A stretch of 39,465 nt of DNA, from the NCBI GenBank assembly GCA_017437785.1, contig JAFRXH010000083.1:1-39465 (forward strand). The letters are read 5' to 3'. The notes under the pieces were generated by a model. It worked only from the letters and a program-made list of their open reading frames with translations, did not search any database and had not been told where the DNA came from. The stretch comes from Lachnospiraceae bacterium (GTDB taxonomy: Bacteria; Bacillota; Clostridia; Lachnospirales; Lachnospiraceae). Positions 23,257 through 32,338 of the stretch are shown piece after piece (the first letter of the stretch is position 1; every line of letters begins with the position of its first letter). The position numbers and the translations under genes were made by a program.

Positions 23257-24381
23257 TATTATCATGAATCAAAGATACGGAGTAAAGCTGATTTGACTGA
23301 AAACAGTATCCTTAATCAAATAGCGTCTGTTAACGATCTGCACATGATCCGTTTCTACCGGCTCTTTAGCGAAAACGGCCCCATATGCGGAATCTTAGCA
23401 TACTATCAGGATAAGACCATCAATCTTTGTACGGCTGATGCGCATTTTTATGAACTGTTTGACCGCATCGTCAAGGTATATGAACGTGAATCTTCCCAAA
23501 AGACGATAATAACGGACGACGAAACACTCAGGGTATTATCCGGTGCCGGCCCCTTTTCCGAAGACATTTATCAAAAAATGCTGTCCGGATATAAAAAGAC
23601 CTTCACGCCGGTTATCGCCCCGAAAGCTTTTACTTACATTTATACACTTCCGATCATAAAGTATATCATACAAACGCTGTATGAATCCCCCGAATCCGGT
23701 ATAAGTTTCGATATCGTCAGAAAGCAATGCTTCAGCCGGGGTATACTTGATGCATATAAAAACGGACAAAGCCTGCATTTTCCTTACCAGATAAAAACGC
23801 CATCCGACCACCGCACCGAAGTAAGTGTTCTTAACGTGCTTTCAGCCGGTAATTCCTTAAGTATCATTATCACATTCGGAATGGATGGTCTGAATGTTTC
23901 ATATTCCGACCGGTATTACCGTTATCACGGGGATATGGTTTATCATCCCGCAAACAACCTTGCCCTTATGCAGCACAGCTTATGGAAGGATGAAACACAG
24001 GTTTTCTGCAGGGAAAGCGAATATCCCGCCGATCCCGGTATCTCCCCCTCCGGTCGTATCTGTGCCATCACAGGCATAGAACGCGATAGCTTTTGCGCCA
24101 CTGCTCTGCCCTGGGGTGGCAGTATGTTCAGCGCAAAAAAAGCCGGTAAGGATTACCGGATCTATTATTCGCAGGAAGATGAAATGGGCATCAGTCTGTG
24201 TCTGTGCTGTCAGAACTTAAGCGCAGATGATGAGCCCCCTATCCCTTTCATGCATTACGCCCTGCGCCTGTACGAGCGCTCCGATATATGCGAACTGCAT
24301 ATGCTTGATGCAAAAGCTCCCGGCTCCGGGTCATATCAGGATAATTACGCAGGAAATTACTATACCATAGCGGCAGGCTGA
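23227..24381 (+). CDS. Unrecognised protein, first gene of AAA+/VWA-like cassette
   Basis: A 384-residue protein from the TTG at 23227. I do not recognise a family. It has no signal peptide or clear membrane segment, is rich in Tyr, and alternates alpha and beta stretches; the C-terminal half is beta-rich with many Cys and Tyr residues. The start is uncertain: TTG 23227 has no ribosome-binding site and overlaps a promoter-like sequence, while the in-frame TTG at 23293 has GGAG 10 nt upstream, giving about 362 residues. An ATG at 23344 is also possible. It sits 50 nt before the ATPase gene on the same strand and is probably co-transcribed. It may be the cassette's cargo, sensor or effector; this is inference. 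Confidence 0.7.
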   Translation: MTTYKRLKYYYYHESKIRSKADLTENSILNQIASVNDLHMIRFYRLFSENGPICGILAYYQDKTINLCTADAHFYELFDRIVKVYERESSQKTIITDDETLRVLSGAGPFSEDIYQKMLSGYKKTFTPVIAPKAFTYIYTLPIIKYIIQTLYESPESGISFDIVRKQCFSRGILDAYKNGQSLHFPYQIKTPSDHRTEVSVLNVLSAGNSLSIIITFGMDGLNVSYSDRYYRYHGDMVYHPANNLALMQHSLWKDETQVFCRESEYPADPGISPSGRICAITGIERDSFCATALPWGGSMFSAKKAGKDYRIYYSQEDEMGISLCLCCQNLSADDEPPIPFMHYALRLYERSDICELHMLDAKAPGSGSYQDNYAGNYYTIAAG

Positions 24382-24431
24382 TCTTTTACAGGATCCGCAT
24401 TAGCCTGACTTTCCTTAAGGAGAAAAACGAA

Positions 24432-26618
24432 ATGGAAAACCAGTACTCAAATGTCAGTAAGATATCCACAGGTATAAAGCTCAGTAAGCTCCTTGATGAT
24501 CTTAAGGATGATCTGTCAAAACCCTTTTTAAAATCGGAGGCACTAAAGGATCTGATCGACAAGCTTGACCGTATCAGACGCGGTGATGAGGAACCTCCCG
24601 TAAAGCCTCTCGCCCTTTATATAGATATCATGGAAACGCTGCGTAAACAGGCTACACTAAAGAGCACCTTTCCGGCTCTTGTCTCAAATGCAGAAGAAAT
24701 ATACGCCACTCTCTTCCTTTACGGAGAGAATACTCCGGAATTCGATAAAACGGTAGAGATCTTTAAAATGCTTACCTGCGATAACGGACTGATCATGAAG
24801 GGATTCTATGACGCTTTTTTGTTTGCTTCCTTTAGGGATAAATCCGATTATCTTACACTGGTACAGCTCATATCCATGCAGAACAACGCCATAAAGATCT
24901 TTGAATGCATAAAAACCCATGCCCTCGATGCCAGAGCATTCTTTATCGATGATACGGCATACATGTCATATCTTTTGACGCTGGTTAACAGGATGACTTC
25001 GCTAAGCCCCGACATGTATGAAAATTTTCTGAAAGATGAACTATGGAAGATCGCGCGCAGCAACGGCATCTATGATATAGATCCGGTACGTCTGGCTCAG
25101 GTCGAAAAAAACGTGCACAGCGCAGAGATCACAATAGAGAACGGCAAAAACATCTTAACGGCATTGGAGCACAGGGGCCGTGAGATCGAGCAGCTGGCAG
25201 ATGAAGCGGATAAAAAAGCAAAAGAGTCCGCACGCAGTGCCGAACTGTATCTCGATACAAAGGTAAAGAACGCTACCGCCGGCCTTGACAGCATATTAAC
25301 CGAATATACCGCCCGCCAGAAAGAAAGCATACATCTTGAAAAAGAAGCATTCTTAAAAGAACTGTTTGCCGAAGCCCAAAGCGAACTTGATAAATACACC
25401 GCTCTCGCCAACAGTCTTACCGGTACCACAGCAGCTAAGATAAATTCGCTGAGCCATGATGCCGACGATGTGATACGCCGGCTTAACGCTGCCGCACATA
25501 CCAATGAGGAGATAAGCGCGCGCACAGAACAGATGCGTGCGGACCGCGAGCTGCTCGACAAGATAGCCAGGCTTTCCATCCTGAATGAAGGAATGATCGA
25601 TCATCTGTGTACTGAAGCAGCATCCGGATCCGAAAAAGCTCCCGCAGACGTCGCAAAAGATTCTGCGCCCGTCAAGAGCTCCCGTGTGATCAAAGAAGCC
25701 AATCCGCTGCTCGACCGCCGTGTTCCGTTCAGGGAAAGATTTGCCCTCGCCATGAAAGAAAAAGAGCGCCGTATAAAAGAAGGCGAGCTTTTTCATGAGA
25801 TGTTCGATGATGTTCTCACTGCGGTAATGGAAGAGGTTAACCCTTATCTTATCGGTCCCTCCGGCTGCGGCAAGACATATATGGTAAAACAGATAGGCGA
25901 TATCCTTAATGCAGACATGACAGATATAGGCTATATCAATGAGGAATACGATATCTTAGGATATGTTACCGCTATGGGAGAATACAGCGAATCAAACTTC
26001 TACAGGCTTTATAAGTATGGCGGCATCGCCTTCTGTGATGAGCTTGATAACGGTAACAGCAAAGCTACGGTAAAGCTTAATTCCTTCCTCTCCAACCAGC
26101 TGCGTGCCGGTTATTGTTTCCCGGGAGGAGAATATGTTGAAAAGCACCCTGATTTCCGCATAGTTGCTGCGGGAAATACCGACGGAAGCGGCGCGGATCT
26201 GAACTATAATACCAGAGAACGTATAGAAGAATCCGTTCAGCAGCGTATGATCCCTATCTACATCAGCTATGATAACCGTGTGGAACAGGCTATCCTTAAA
26301 GACTACCCTGACTGGTTTGAATTCTCCTGCGCTTTCCGTGCTGCCACCGATCGCTGGGGAGACGTGAGCAATATCCCTGCGCAGGGTATCTTTACCACCA
26401 GGGATGCCTACCGCATAAAGCAGTATCTTGATAACGGCAGTTTTACGCCTGATAAAATAATGAACTATGAATTCGTCCAGACAAAGGATATGGAATACCT
26501 TGCCTTTTTAAAAGACGAGATCTCCAAGCGCCTGAAAAAAGACTCGGCTGCATACGGCATCTGGAACTTATTTGCATCCGAAACGGACCGCATCCGTAAA
26601 TGCGGTAAACGAAGCTAA
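24432..26618 (+). CDS. Coiled-coil MoxR/CbbQ-like AAA+ ATPase
   Basis: A 728-residue protein. The first roughly 210 residues are helical and not assignable; about 215-390 is a long Ala/Glu/Lys-rich coiled coil; about 440-728 is an AAA_5-type AAA+ domain. Walker A is GPSGCGKT (475-482), Walker B is AFCDELD (533-539), sensor 1 is AAGNT with Asn582, and RERIEESVQQRM is a likely arginine-finger region. The spacing and the PDFRIVAAGNT and CFPGG stretches resemble CbbQ/GvpN-like and phage-encoded MoxR ATPases. Such ATPases remodel partners together with a VWA protein, which is what the next gene seems to encode. The start at 24432 has AAGGAG 9 nt upstream, and the stop overlaps the next start (TAATG). 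Confidence 0.88.
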   Translation: MENQYSNVSKISTGIKLSKLLDDLKDDLSKPFLKSEALKDLIDKLDRIRRGDEEPPVKPLALYIDIMETLRKQATLKSTFPALVSNAEEIYATLFLYGENTPEFDKTVEIFKMLTCDNGLIMKGFYDAFLFASFRDKSDYLTLVQLISMQNNAIKIFECIKTHALDARAFFIDDTAYMSYLLTLVNRMTSLSPDMYENFLKDELWKIARSNGIYDIDPVRLAQVEKNVHSAEITIENGKNILTALEHRGREIEQLADEADKKAKESARSAELYLDTKVKNATAGLDSILTEYTARQKESIHLEKEAFLKELFAEAQSELDKYTALANSLTGTTAAKINSLSHDADDVIRRLNAAAHTNEEISARTEQMRADRELLDKIARLSILNEGMIDHLCTEAASGSEKAPADVAKDSAPVKSSRVIKEANPLLDRRVPFRERFALAMKEKERRIKEGELFHEMFDDVLTAVMEEVNPYLIGPSGCGKTYMVKQIGDILNADMTDIGYINEEYDILGYVTAMGEYSESNFYRLYKYGGIAFCDELDNGNSKATVKLNSFLSNQLRAGYCFPGGEYVEKHPDFRIVAAGNTDGSGADLNYNTRERIEESVQQRMIPIYISYDNRVEQAILKDYPDWFEFSCAFRAATDRWGDVSNIPAQGIFTTRDAYRIKQYLDNGSFTPDKIMNYEFVQTKDMEYLAFLKDEISKRLKKDSAAYGIWNLFASETDRIRKCGKRS

Positions 26619-27529
26619 TGAAACTGAAACCCGTCAAATTTGAATACGACAGCAAAATATACAACACCTACCGCATAGCATTTAATTCCCTTACTCAGCT
26701 GGAACTGTTTTTAGCGTCCTCTCCGGCGGTAAATAAGGAGATCTTCCCCACCCAGAAGAGCATCGTAATGCCTGAAGATTTTGCGGGAGCTCCGCTGCCT
26801 GAAGCGATAGCTTACTGCCACGGCGGCTACGAAAAGGGGTTTAAGCTGTTTCTGAAACTGAAAAAAGATCTGGAGAATGTAAACCCCAGAGCCACCAAAG
26901 TGCGGCGCAGCAGGCCTTCCGTAGTAGGTTCACGTCCTCATGTCCCGAACTTTGTGGCCGGCACACCCAAAACCATGTGGCGCCTTGAAAGTGTCGAAGA
27001 GAAAAACTTTACGGATGTATATATCAATCTTGTATACAGCGGTGATACTTCTGAAGAACAGATCAGGAACAGAGGGATACTCGTCCTTAATATGATAAAT
27101 CTGTTCGAGCAGAACAATATTGCGGTAAATCTGTGTGCTTTCGAAGCCAGCATGCATAAAAATGAGATATTCATCGCCGATGTACGGCTTAAAAAACCCG
27201 GTGAAGTCCTTAATGTAGGCAAATGCTACTACCCTCTGTGCGGCAGGGAATTCGTAAGGCGGCTGCTTCTTCGGGTCAAGGAATCCATACCCTTTAAAGA
27301 AAAATGGGGAATAGGCTATGGCGTGGGGCTTCCGCCCGATATGCTCAAAAGCCTTATGGGTATCGGTGAAAACAAGATACTGATACGTTCTCCGGGTGAA
27401 ATGGGTATAAAGGGTAACGATATTTTTGAAGATGCGGATACATTCTTTAAAAAGCTGGGATTATCCGACAATATACAAATTCCGCAGTATGGTGACTACA
27501 AAGAGGGAAACATCAATGAACAGAGATGA
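26618..27529 (+). CDS. VWA-like protein with degenerate MIDAS, partner of the AAA+ ATPase
   Basis: A 303-residue soluble protein. After an N-terminal region (1-95) comes SVVGSRPHVPNFVAGTPKTM (101-120), a motif I associate with VWA-like proteins encoded beside MoxR-type ATPases, notably in phages. Next is VYINLVYSGDTSEEQIRNRG, ILVLNMINLFEQN and IAVNLCAFEA (about 134-177), matching beta1-alpha1-beta2 of a VWA fold, but the metal-ion site DxSxS is not conserved (NLVYS). So a structural adaptor that has lost metal binding is likely. The gene overlaps the ATPase stop by one base (TAATG) and the next gene by 14 nt, indicating tight translational coupling. Family assignment is by pattern only. Confidence 0.72.
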   Translation: MKLKPVKFEYDSKIYNTYRIAFNSLTQLELFLASSPAVNKEIFPTQKSIVMPEDFAGAPLPEAIAYCHGGYEKGFKLFLKLKKDLENVNPRATKVRRSRPSVVGSRPHVPNFVAGTPKTMWRLESVEEKNFTDVYINLVYSGDTSEEQIRNRGILVLNMINLFEQNNIAVNLCAFEASMHKNEIFIADVRLKKPGEVLNVGKCYYPLCGREFVRRLLLRVKESIPFKEKWGIGYGVGLPPDMLKSLMGIGENKILIRSPGEMGIKGNDIFEDADTFFKKLGLSDNIQIPQYGDYKEGNINEQR

Positions 27530-28133
27530 GTATACATCACCCGTATCGGTATTAAGCCACGGACTGGATAAGCAGAACAGACTGGCATCCCTTAACGCAC
27601 TGCTCTCCGAACGGATCAACAATTCCGATCAATCATCAATACATCGGATGTTTGATGAACTGCTGTCAATAGCCGAGGATGCCGGCAGTTCCGGACTGGC
27701 CGAAAAGGAAGAGCGTCTGGATACACTAAGCGGTAAACTTTCCCGCAGCCGTATCGAACTGTTAAAAGAAGCCGAGCTTTTAGACGCGATGCGTATGACA
27801 AACGACAGTTATATATCCGCTCTTGAAGATGATATAACAAAGGCGCAGGAATACCTTAAAGCAGGAATAGAGGATGGTAATCCCGATGCGCGCGTCATAT
27901 ACGATACAATGGAGAAACGTTTACAGGAATTAAGTGTTACGAGAAGCGTCGGCATCAGCTTCTCCGAACAGATCAAGTACTCAAGATCAAACCTTTTATC
28001 ACTGTCCGAACGCATACGTGATGTTCAGATGAACCTTATCCCACTGCTTCGCGGAAGGATGTCCGCTGAAGCATCAAAGGTCACCTGTGACGCTCTGCGC
28101 ACGATGATAGTAAATATATTCCGGGGCGCTTAA
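27516..28133 (+). CDS. Helical coiled-coil protein with TelA-like C-terminus
   Basis: A 205-residue, nearly all-helical protein. The C-terminal stretch RSVGISFSEQIKYSRSNLL (about 143-161) and what follows (SLSERIRDV, MNLIPLLRGRM) resemble the last part of the toxic-anion-resistance protein TelA, where a conserved R-T/S-hydrophobic-Q-x-x-x-Q-I-x-x-x-x-x-N-N segment precedes I-P-x-W/L. It is about half the length of TelA (roughly 360-400 residues). The start at 27516 has AGAGGG 7 nt upstream; a longer frame to 27426 lies inside the previous gene. Its stop overlaps the convergent transporter gene by 4 nt. TelA homology is tentative; a coiled-coil scaffold or membrane-stress component is the inferred role. 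Confidence 0.75.
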   Translation: MNRDEYTSPVSVLSHGLDKQNRLASLNALLSERINNSDQSSIHRMFDELLSIAEDAGSSGLAEKEERLDTLSGKLSRSRIELLKEAELLDAMRMTNDSYISALEDDITKAQEYLKAGIEDGNPDARVIYDTMEKRLQELSVTRSVGISFSEQIKYSRSNLLSLSERIRDVQMNLIPLLRGRMSAEASKVTCDALRTMIVNIFRGA

Positions 28134-30160
28134 GCCGCCACGCTTTCTTTCTTTTTTGCATGCATCAGTAATAATCCCGCACCCAGCAGTACCACACCCG
28201 CAAATAAGAATATCAGTACTCCGGTAACATCAAGCTCACCTTCCAGAAAAGGCAGCTTCTTTGTGAGCTCTTCCTGATACTGTTCAAGCAGCAGCGAAGT
28301 AAGGTTATTAAGGAAATGGAGCAGCATCGTAATAAATATGCTCCTCTCCTTCCACACAATATAGGATAAAAGTATGCCAAGCGGGGCAATGGTTATAAAC
28401 TGTAAAAGGCTCATATGAAAAGCTGCAAAGAAAAGGCCGGTCAGGATAACCGCCACTGCAGGTTTAAACTTAAACTCAAAGCTGCCCAGCATAAAGCCCC
28501 TGAATGCAAACTCCTCGCATACCGCCGGCATCAGCGCACTTGATAATACCATAAGCCACATGGGTGAATCCTCCCACAGGGAAGTCAGCACCTGTGCATT
28601 TTCCTGTGAAAGATCCGGGAATAATCCGACCACCAGATTAGCCAGGAGCTGCACCAGAAGATACATCCCCGCCCACGCGAGTATTCCGGCGATCATCGCC
28701 GTGATACGTGGTCTATGCAGATGAAATACCACCTTCATATCTGTCTTGATATACCAGGCATAGGCTGCCGTAACCGCAAATATCAGAAGCTGCTCCGCAA
28801 CCAGTCCCCATAGTCCGAAACGTAAAACCAGCAGTCCGCCACCGAAGAGTACGATTATTATAAGCGCCGCAAATACCAGTACCAGATCTCCCATTCCCGG
28901 TATCTGCTTCTCCTTCATGTGACTCCTGTTTTCCAAAAGCCTTAAGCTGACCGTAGCATCCCCGAAGAGGATATTCTCCGACGAGAAGAGCCTGCCCATG
29001 ATGACAACTGCAACCGCTGTGTATGCCAGGTTTGACAAAAGTACCACGGCTATCTGCGACAGTTCAAAATGGAATTTAAATATCTCGGTGATAAGCATTG
29101 CTATATTAACAACGGGTATCATAGCCGTAACAGGATCAAGCGAAAGCTGAGGAAGCATACCTGCCATTCCGCCCACCATAAATACCAGCATTACAGGCGT
29201 TGTGAAATTCTGTGCCTCCTTAAAGCTGCGGGCAAATATGCATGCCGAAAGACACACTGCCGAAGCAAACATAGCAAATGTAAACACGCAAAGCAGTGTC
29301 ACTATCAGCGCCGGTATAAACGAAGCCAGATCAATGCCGGAAGAAGAACCCATATTACCTGCACTCACCATGTAAAATCCCATGAGCGCCATGGATATAA
29401 GGTTTAAGAAAGCAGCTCCCACAGCCACGGTGGATGTAGCCATGAACTTTGCCACTATAAGCTCAAGATTTTTAACCGGCAGTGTAAGCAGGGTTTCGAG
29501 CGTACCGCGCTCCTTCTCTCCCGCAGTTGCATCTATAGCCGGATACAATGCTCCCATAAGGATACTGGTTATAAGCAGAAAAGGCACTATCATCCCAACC
29601 ACATACCCTGCATTTTCTTCCTTTGATGACAGATCCCTGTATGTATAATCGATAGGCTTTAATACCGCTTCCGGTTCAAGCCCCAGCTCCTTTATTTTTT
29701 CCTTAGTGGCATCTTTCTGTATATCCTGCAGTATATCCTTTATCATCCCCGATGCTGTCTGCGAATCGGTCTCCGATGCCAGATAAGCGATCTCGTAATA
29801 GGGCTTGTTATCCGATACGCTTTCGATAAGATACGCATCTATATTGCCCTGTTTTAACTGTTCCTCCTCATCGTCTTTTCCCGATTCCGGCCTGTAATAG
29901 ATAAAGCTGTAATCATGTTCATCTTTAAAACGGTTAAACGCATCCACCATTGCCTGCTCATCCGCAAGATTTTCAAATCCTATCATATAGGATTTGCTGG
30001 TTGAAGCCTTGAGCATGGATGAGGCCAAAAACATCGAGCCTGCAAATATCAGCGGATACAGGATCAGAGGGATAACGATCATCATAAGGATGGTCTTCTT
30101 ATCCCTTAAGATATCCAGCATTTCTTTTTTATACAGCGAAAAGATGACTTTCTTACGCAT
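28130..30160 (-). CDS. NatB-type ABC-2 permease fused to a CPBP intramembrane protease
   Basis: A 676-residue membrane protein. The first part (about 1-400) is an ABC-2/NatB-type permease: KKEMLDILRDKKTILMMIVIP start, a large extracytoplasmic domain, then five membrane segments including GEKERGTLETLLTLPV. The second part (about 430-676) is a CPBP/Rce1-like domain with CEEFAFRG, FAAFHMSLLQF and LLHFLNNL, the Glu/His motifs of the family. This fused architecture is known in Firmicutes Nat-like exporters. The start at 30160 overlaps the ATPase gene by 8 nt. The 3' end overlaps the convergent TelA-like gene by 4 nt. The substrate could be Na+ or a peptide. Confidence 0.9.
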   Translation of the reverse strand: MRKKVIFSLYKKEMLDILRDKKTILMMIVIPLILYPLIFAGSMFLASSMLKASTSKSYMIGFENLADEQAMVDAFNRFKDEHDYSFIYYRPESGKDDEEEQLKQGNIDAYLIESVSDNKPYYEIAYLASETDSQTASGMIKDILQDIQKDATKEKIKELGLEPEAVLKPIDYTYRDLSSKEENAGYVVGMIVPFLLITSILMGALYPAIDATAGEKERGTLETLLTLPVKNLELIVAKFMATSTVAVGAAFLNLISMALMGFYMVSAGNMGSSSGIDLASFIPALIVTLLCVFTFAMFASAVCLSACIFARSFKEAQNFTTPVMLVFMVGGMAGMLPQLSLDPVTAMIPVVNIAMLITEIFKFHFELSQIAVVLLSNLAYTAVAVVIMGRLFSSENILFGDATVSLRLLENRSHMKEKQIPGMGDLVLVFAALIIIVLFGGGLLVLRFGLWGLVAEQLLIFAVTAAYAWYIKTDMKVVFHLHRPRITAMIAGILAWAGMYLLVQLLANLVVGLFPDLSQENAQVLTSLWEDSPMWLMVLSSALMPAVCEEFAFRGFMLGSFEFKFKPAVAVILTGLFFAAFHMSLLQFITIAPLGILLSYIVWKERSIFITMLLHFLNNLTSLLLEQYQEELTKKLPFLEGELDVTGVLIFLFAGVVLLGAGLLLMHAKKKESVAA

Positions 30161-30953
30161 CCTCACCCTCACTTTCCGCGCTCTTTGCCCCACTGTCGAT
30201 TATAGCCCTGAAGGTCTCACGCAGATTGTCGGTCTTAGTCTGCTCCATAAGCTCATCCGGTGATGCATTGGCTATGATACGTCCTTTATACATCATGATA
30301 ACACGGTCGCACAGATACTGTGCCTCTTCCATGTAATGGGTAGAATACAGAACAGTCCTGCCTGCATCCTTCTCGCTCTTCATAAAATTTACTATTGATT
30401 CGCTGCTTAAGATATCAAGCCCCAGCGTAGGCTCATCAAAGATATATATACCGGGAGAATGGACCAGACACCTGGCGATATTGGCTCTCTGCGTCTGTCC
30501 TGTGGAAAGCCTCTCGATACGGTTATCCACGAAATCCTGCATCTTTAAAACTTCAACTATCTGATCTATACGCGCAGCAGCACTTTCCTCATCCATACCG
30601 TATATCTCACTGATAGTACGCATCATCTCTCTGGCCGAAAGCCTTCCGTAGAGTCTGGTATTCCCGGACAGATAGCCTATACAGCTCTTTATACGTATGG
30701 GATCGGTGATACGTTCTCCCTTATCGTCTATTATATGCACGAAGCCCTCACCGGGCTCCAGCAGATTTCCCAGCATACGAAGCAGCGTGGTCTTTCCGGC
30801 CCCGTTGGGTCCCAGTACTCCCAGTATCTCACCTTCATGGGCATCTATGTCCACATGATCCACCGCAAAAAACTCTTCTTTACGGCTTTTTTTATCCTTG
30901 TCATTTACAAGGCGTGTGAAACTCTTGCATAAGGCTCTGGCTTCTATTCTCAA
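30153..30953 (-). CDS. NatA-type ABC transporter ATPase
   Basis: A 266-residue ATPase with Walker A GPNGAGKTT (about 49-57), signature LSTGQTQR, Walker B IYIFDEPTLGLD and switch His in STHYMEE. It pairs with the permease/CPBP gene that overlaps it. The start is a TTG at 30953 preceded by GGGGAT about 8 nt upstream; no in-frame ATG precedes the first beta-strand. It lies about 70 nt after trmD, in the place where rplS is often found in Firmicutes. Confidence 0.9.
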   Translation of the reverse strand: MRIEARALCKSFTRLVNDKDKKSRKEEFFAVDHVDIDAHEGEILGVLGPNGAGKTTLLRMLGNLLEPGEGFVHIIDDKGERITDPIRIKSCIGYLSGNTRLYGRLSAREMMRTISEIYGMDEESAAARIDQIVEVLKMQDFVDNRIERLSTGQTQRANIARCLVHSPGIYIFDEPTLGLDILSSESIVNFMKSEKDAGRTVLYSTHYMEEAQYLCDRVIMMYKGRIIANASPDELMEQTKTDNLRETFRAIIDSGAKSAESEGEDA

Positions 30954-31022
30954 GATCTTATCCCCGCGTATAAAAGATTTTTGCTTCGCTTAGATGAGTG
31001 CAGCATTTTTGAAACGTATTTT

Positions 31023-31823
31023 TTAACCGTTCTGCTGCTGCCTCTCAAGTTTCTTTCTTTCTTTTTCAAGCTTCTTTCTTAAAGCCGCAAGTTCTTCAGC
31101 ATGCGTCCTTTCGTATTCCTCATACAGATCGGGACGCCTGTCTTTAGTGCGTTCCAGCGACTGCAGCAGGCGCCAGCGGTCAACTTTTGCATGATCCCCG
31201 GATAAAAGTATCTCCGGCACCTTTTTCCCCATCCACTCTTCAGGCCTTGTATACTGTGGATACTCTAACAGCCCTTCGTTAAAGCTCTCAGTGGTAGCGG
31301 ATTCATCATTATTGAGCACACCGGGTATCAGACGTGAGATACTGTCCATCATCACCAGCGCGGGCAATTCCCCTCCCGTCAGTACATAATCCCCGATGGA
31401 TACGTTATCGGTCACTATCTCCTCAAGCACACGCTCATCTATCCCTTCATAATGACCGCATAGAAATATCAGATCATCCTCTTTTGCGAGTTCCTCTGCC
31501 AGTGCCTGGTCAAACACCCTGCCCTGCGGAGTCAGATAGATGACACGCTTTTTACCTGCGCTTTTTCCTTCCTGCGCAGCTCTCTTTGCTATGGTGTCCA
31601 TGACCGCCCTGTAGCAGTCATAAACCGGCTGGCACTGGATCAGCATACCCGCGCCGCCGCCATAGGTATAATCATCTACCCTTTTATGCCTGCTTTCAGT
31701 ATATTCTCTGATATGGAAACAATCAAGAGAAAGAATCCCCTCTTCCATGGCCCGGTATAATACACCCGTATGCATTCCCTTGTCTATCAGCTCGGGAAAG
31801 AGCGTCATCACATAATATCTCAT
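31023..31823 (-). CDS. trmD: tRNA (guanine-N1)-methyltransferase TrmD
   Basis: A 266-residue SPOUT methyltransferase that makes m1G37 in tRNA. It starts MRYYVMTLFPELID, has the conserved DDYTYGGGAGM, FLCGHYEGIDERV and ISIGDYVLTGGELPAL-type knot motifs, followed by the EYPQYTRP segment. The final roughly 25 residues are a Lys/Glu/Arg-rich helical tail. Its ATG overlaps the stop of rimM (ATGA), so translation is coupled. Length is close to the family norm plus the tail. Confidence 0.98.
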   Translation of the reverse strand: MRYYVMTLFPELIDKGMHTGVLYRAMEEGILSLDCFHIREYTESRHKRVDDYTYGGGAGMLIQCQPVYDCYRAVMDTIAKRAAQEGKSAGKKRVIYLTPQGRVFDQALAEELAKEDDLIFLCGHYEGIDERVLEEIVTDNVSIGDYVLTGGELPALVMMDSISRLIPGVLNNDESATTESFNEGLLEYPQYTRPEEWMGKKVPEILLSGDHAKVDRWRLLQSLERTKDRRPDLYEEYERTHAEELAALRKKLEKERKKLERQQQNG

Positions 31824-32323
31824 AAACCTTCCATTACCGAAACATCTATCCGGCCTTCCTTTATATCTACATTAAGTATGCATTGCTTTATCGCCGGAAG
31901 CAGCACTTCGCTCCCGTCCGTTCTCTCTATACGATATACGTCATTGGCTCCGGTCCTTAAGACTTCTGCCAGTGTACCTATCTTTTCATCATTCTCATAT
32001 ACATCCAGTCCTTCCAGATCGGAGATATAATATTCATCCTCATTAAGCGGCACGGCATGCGCGCGGTCGACAAACAGTTCTTTTTTCCGCAGCTTCTCTG
32101 CCATATCCCTGTCAGTTATCTCTTTAAACTTTAAGATGATACGGTCATTTTGCAGCTTCATGCCCTGAAGATGAAAAAGCTCCATCCCCTCCGAAGTATT
32201 CATGTAATACTCTTTAACTTTTTTCAGATGTGCTGCATCATCCGTTGTAGGATAAACCTTCAACTCACCGTGTACGCCATGCGGTTCGGTTATGACACCT
32301 ATCCTGAAGTATTCTTCTGACAT
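31820..32323 (-). CDS. rimM: 16S rRNA processing protein RimM
   Basis: A 167-residue RimM. FRIGVITEPHGVHGELKVYPTTDD is the N-terminal RimM domain signature. The C-terminal PRC-barrel half shows YYISDLEGLDVY, GTLAEVLRTGANDVY and LLPAIKQCILNVDI. RimM binds S19 and helps mature the 30S head. The start at 32323 has AGAGGG 8 nt upstream. A 191-nt gap with a terminator and structured repeats separates it from khpA, which is unusual for this operon. Confidence 0.97.
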   Translation of the reverse strand: MSEEYFRIGVITEPHGVHGELKVYPTTDDAAHLKKVKEYYMNTSEGMELFHLQGMKLQNDRIILKFKEITDRDMAEKLRKKELFVDRAHAVPLNEDEYYISDLEGLDVYENDEKIGTLAEVLRTGANDVYRIERTDGSEVLLPAIKQCILNVDIKEGRIDVSVMEGL

Positions 32324-32338
32324 ATATTATCCCTCTTT

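Noticed and set aside
25097-25579. Minus-strand frame of 160 codons inside the ATPase gene
   Set aside because: Ser/Ala-rich shadow of the coiled-coil region with no ribosome-binding site; the plus-strand protein has clear AAA+ motifs.
27426-27515. Longer start for the TelA-like protein
   Set aside because: It would overlap the VWA-like gene by about 100 nt without a ribosome-binding site; the start at 27516 has AGAGGG.
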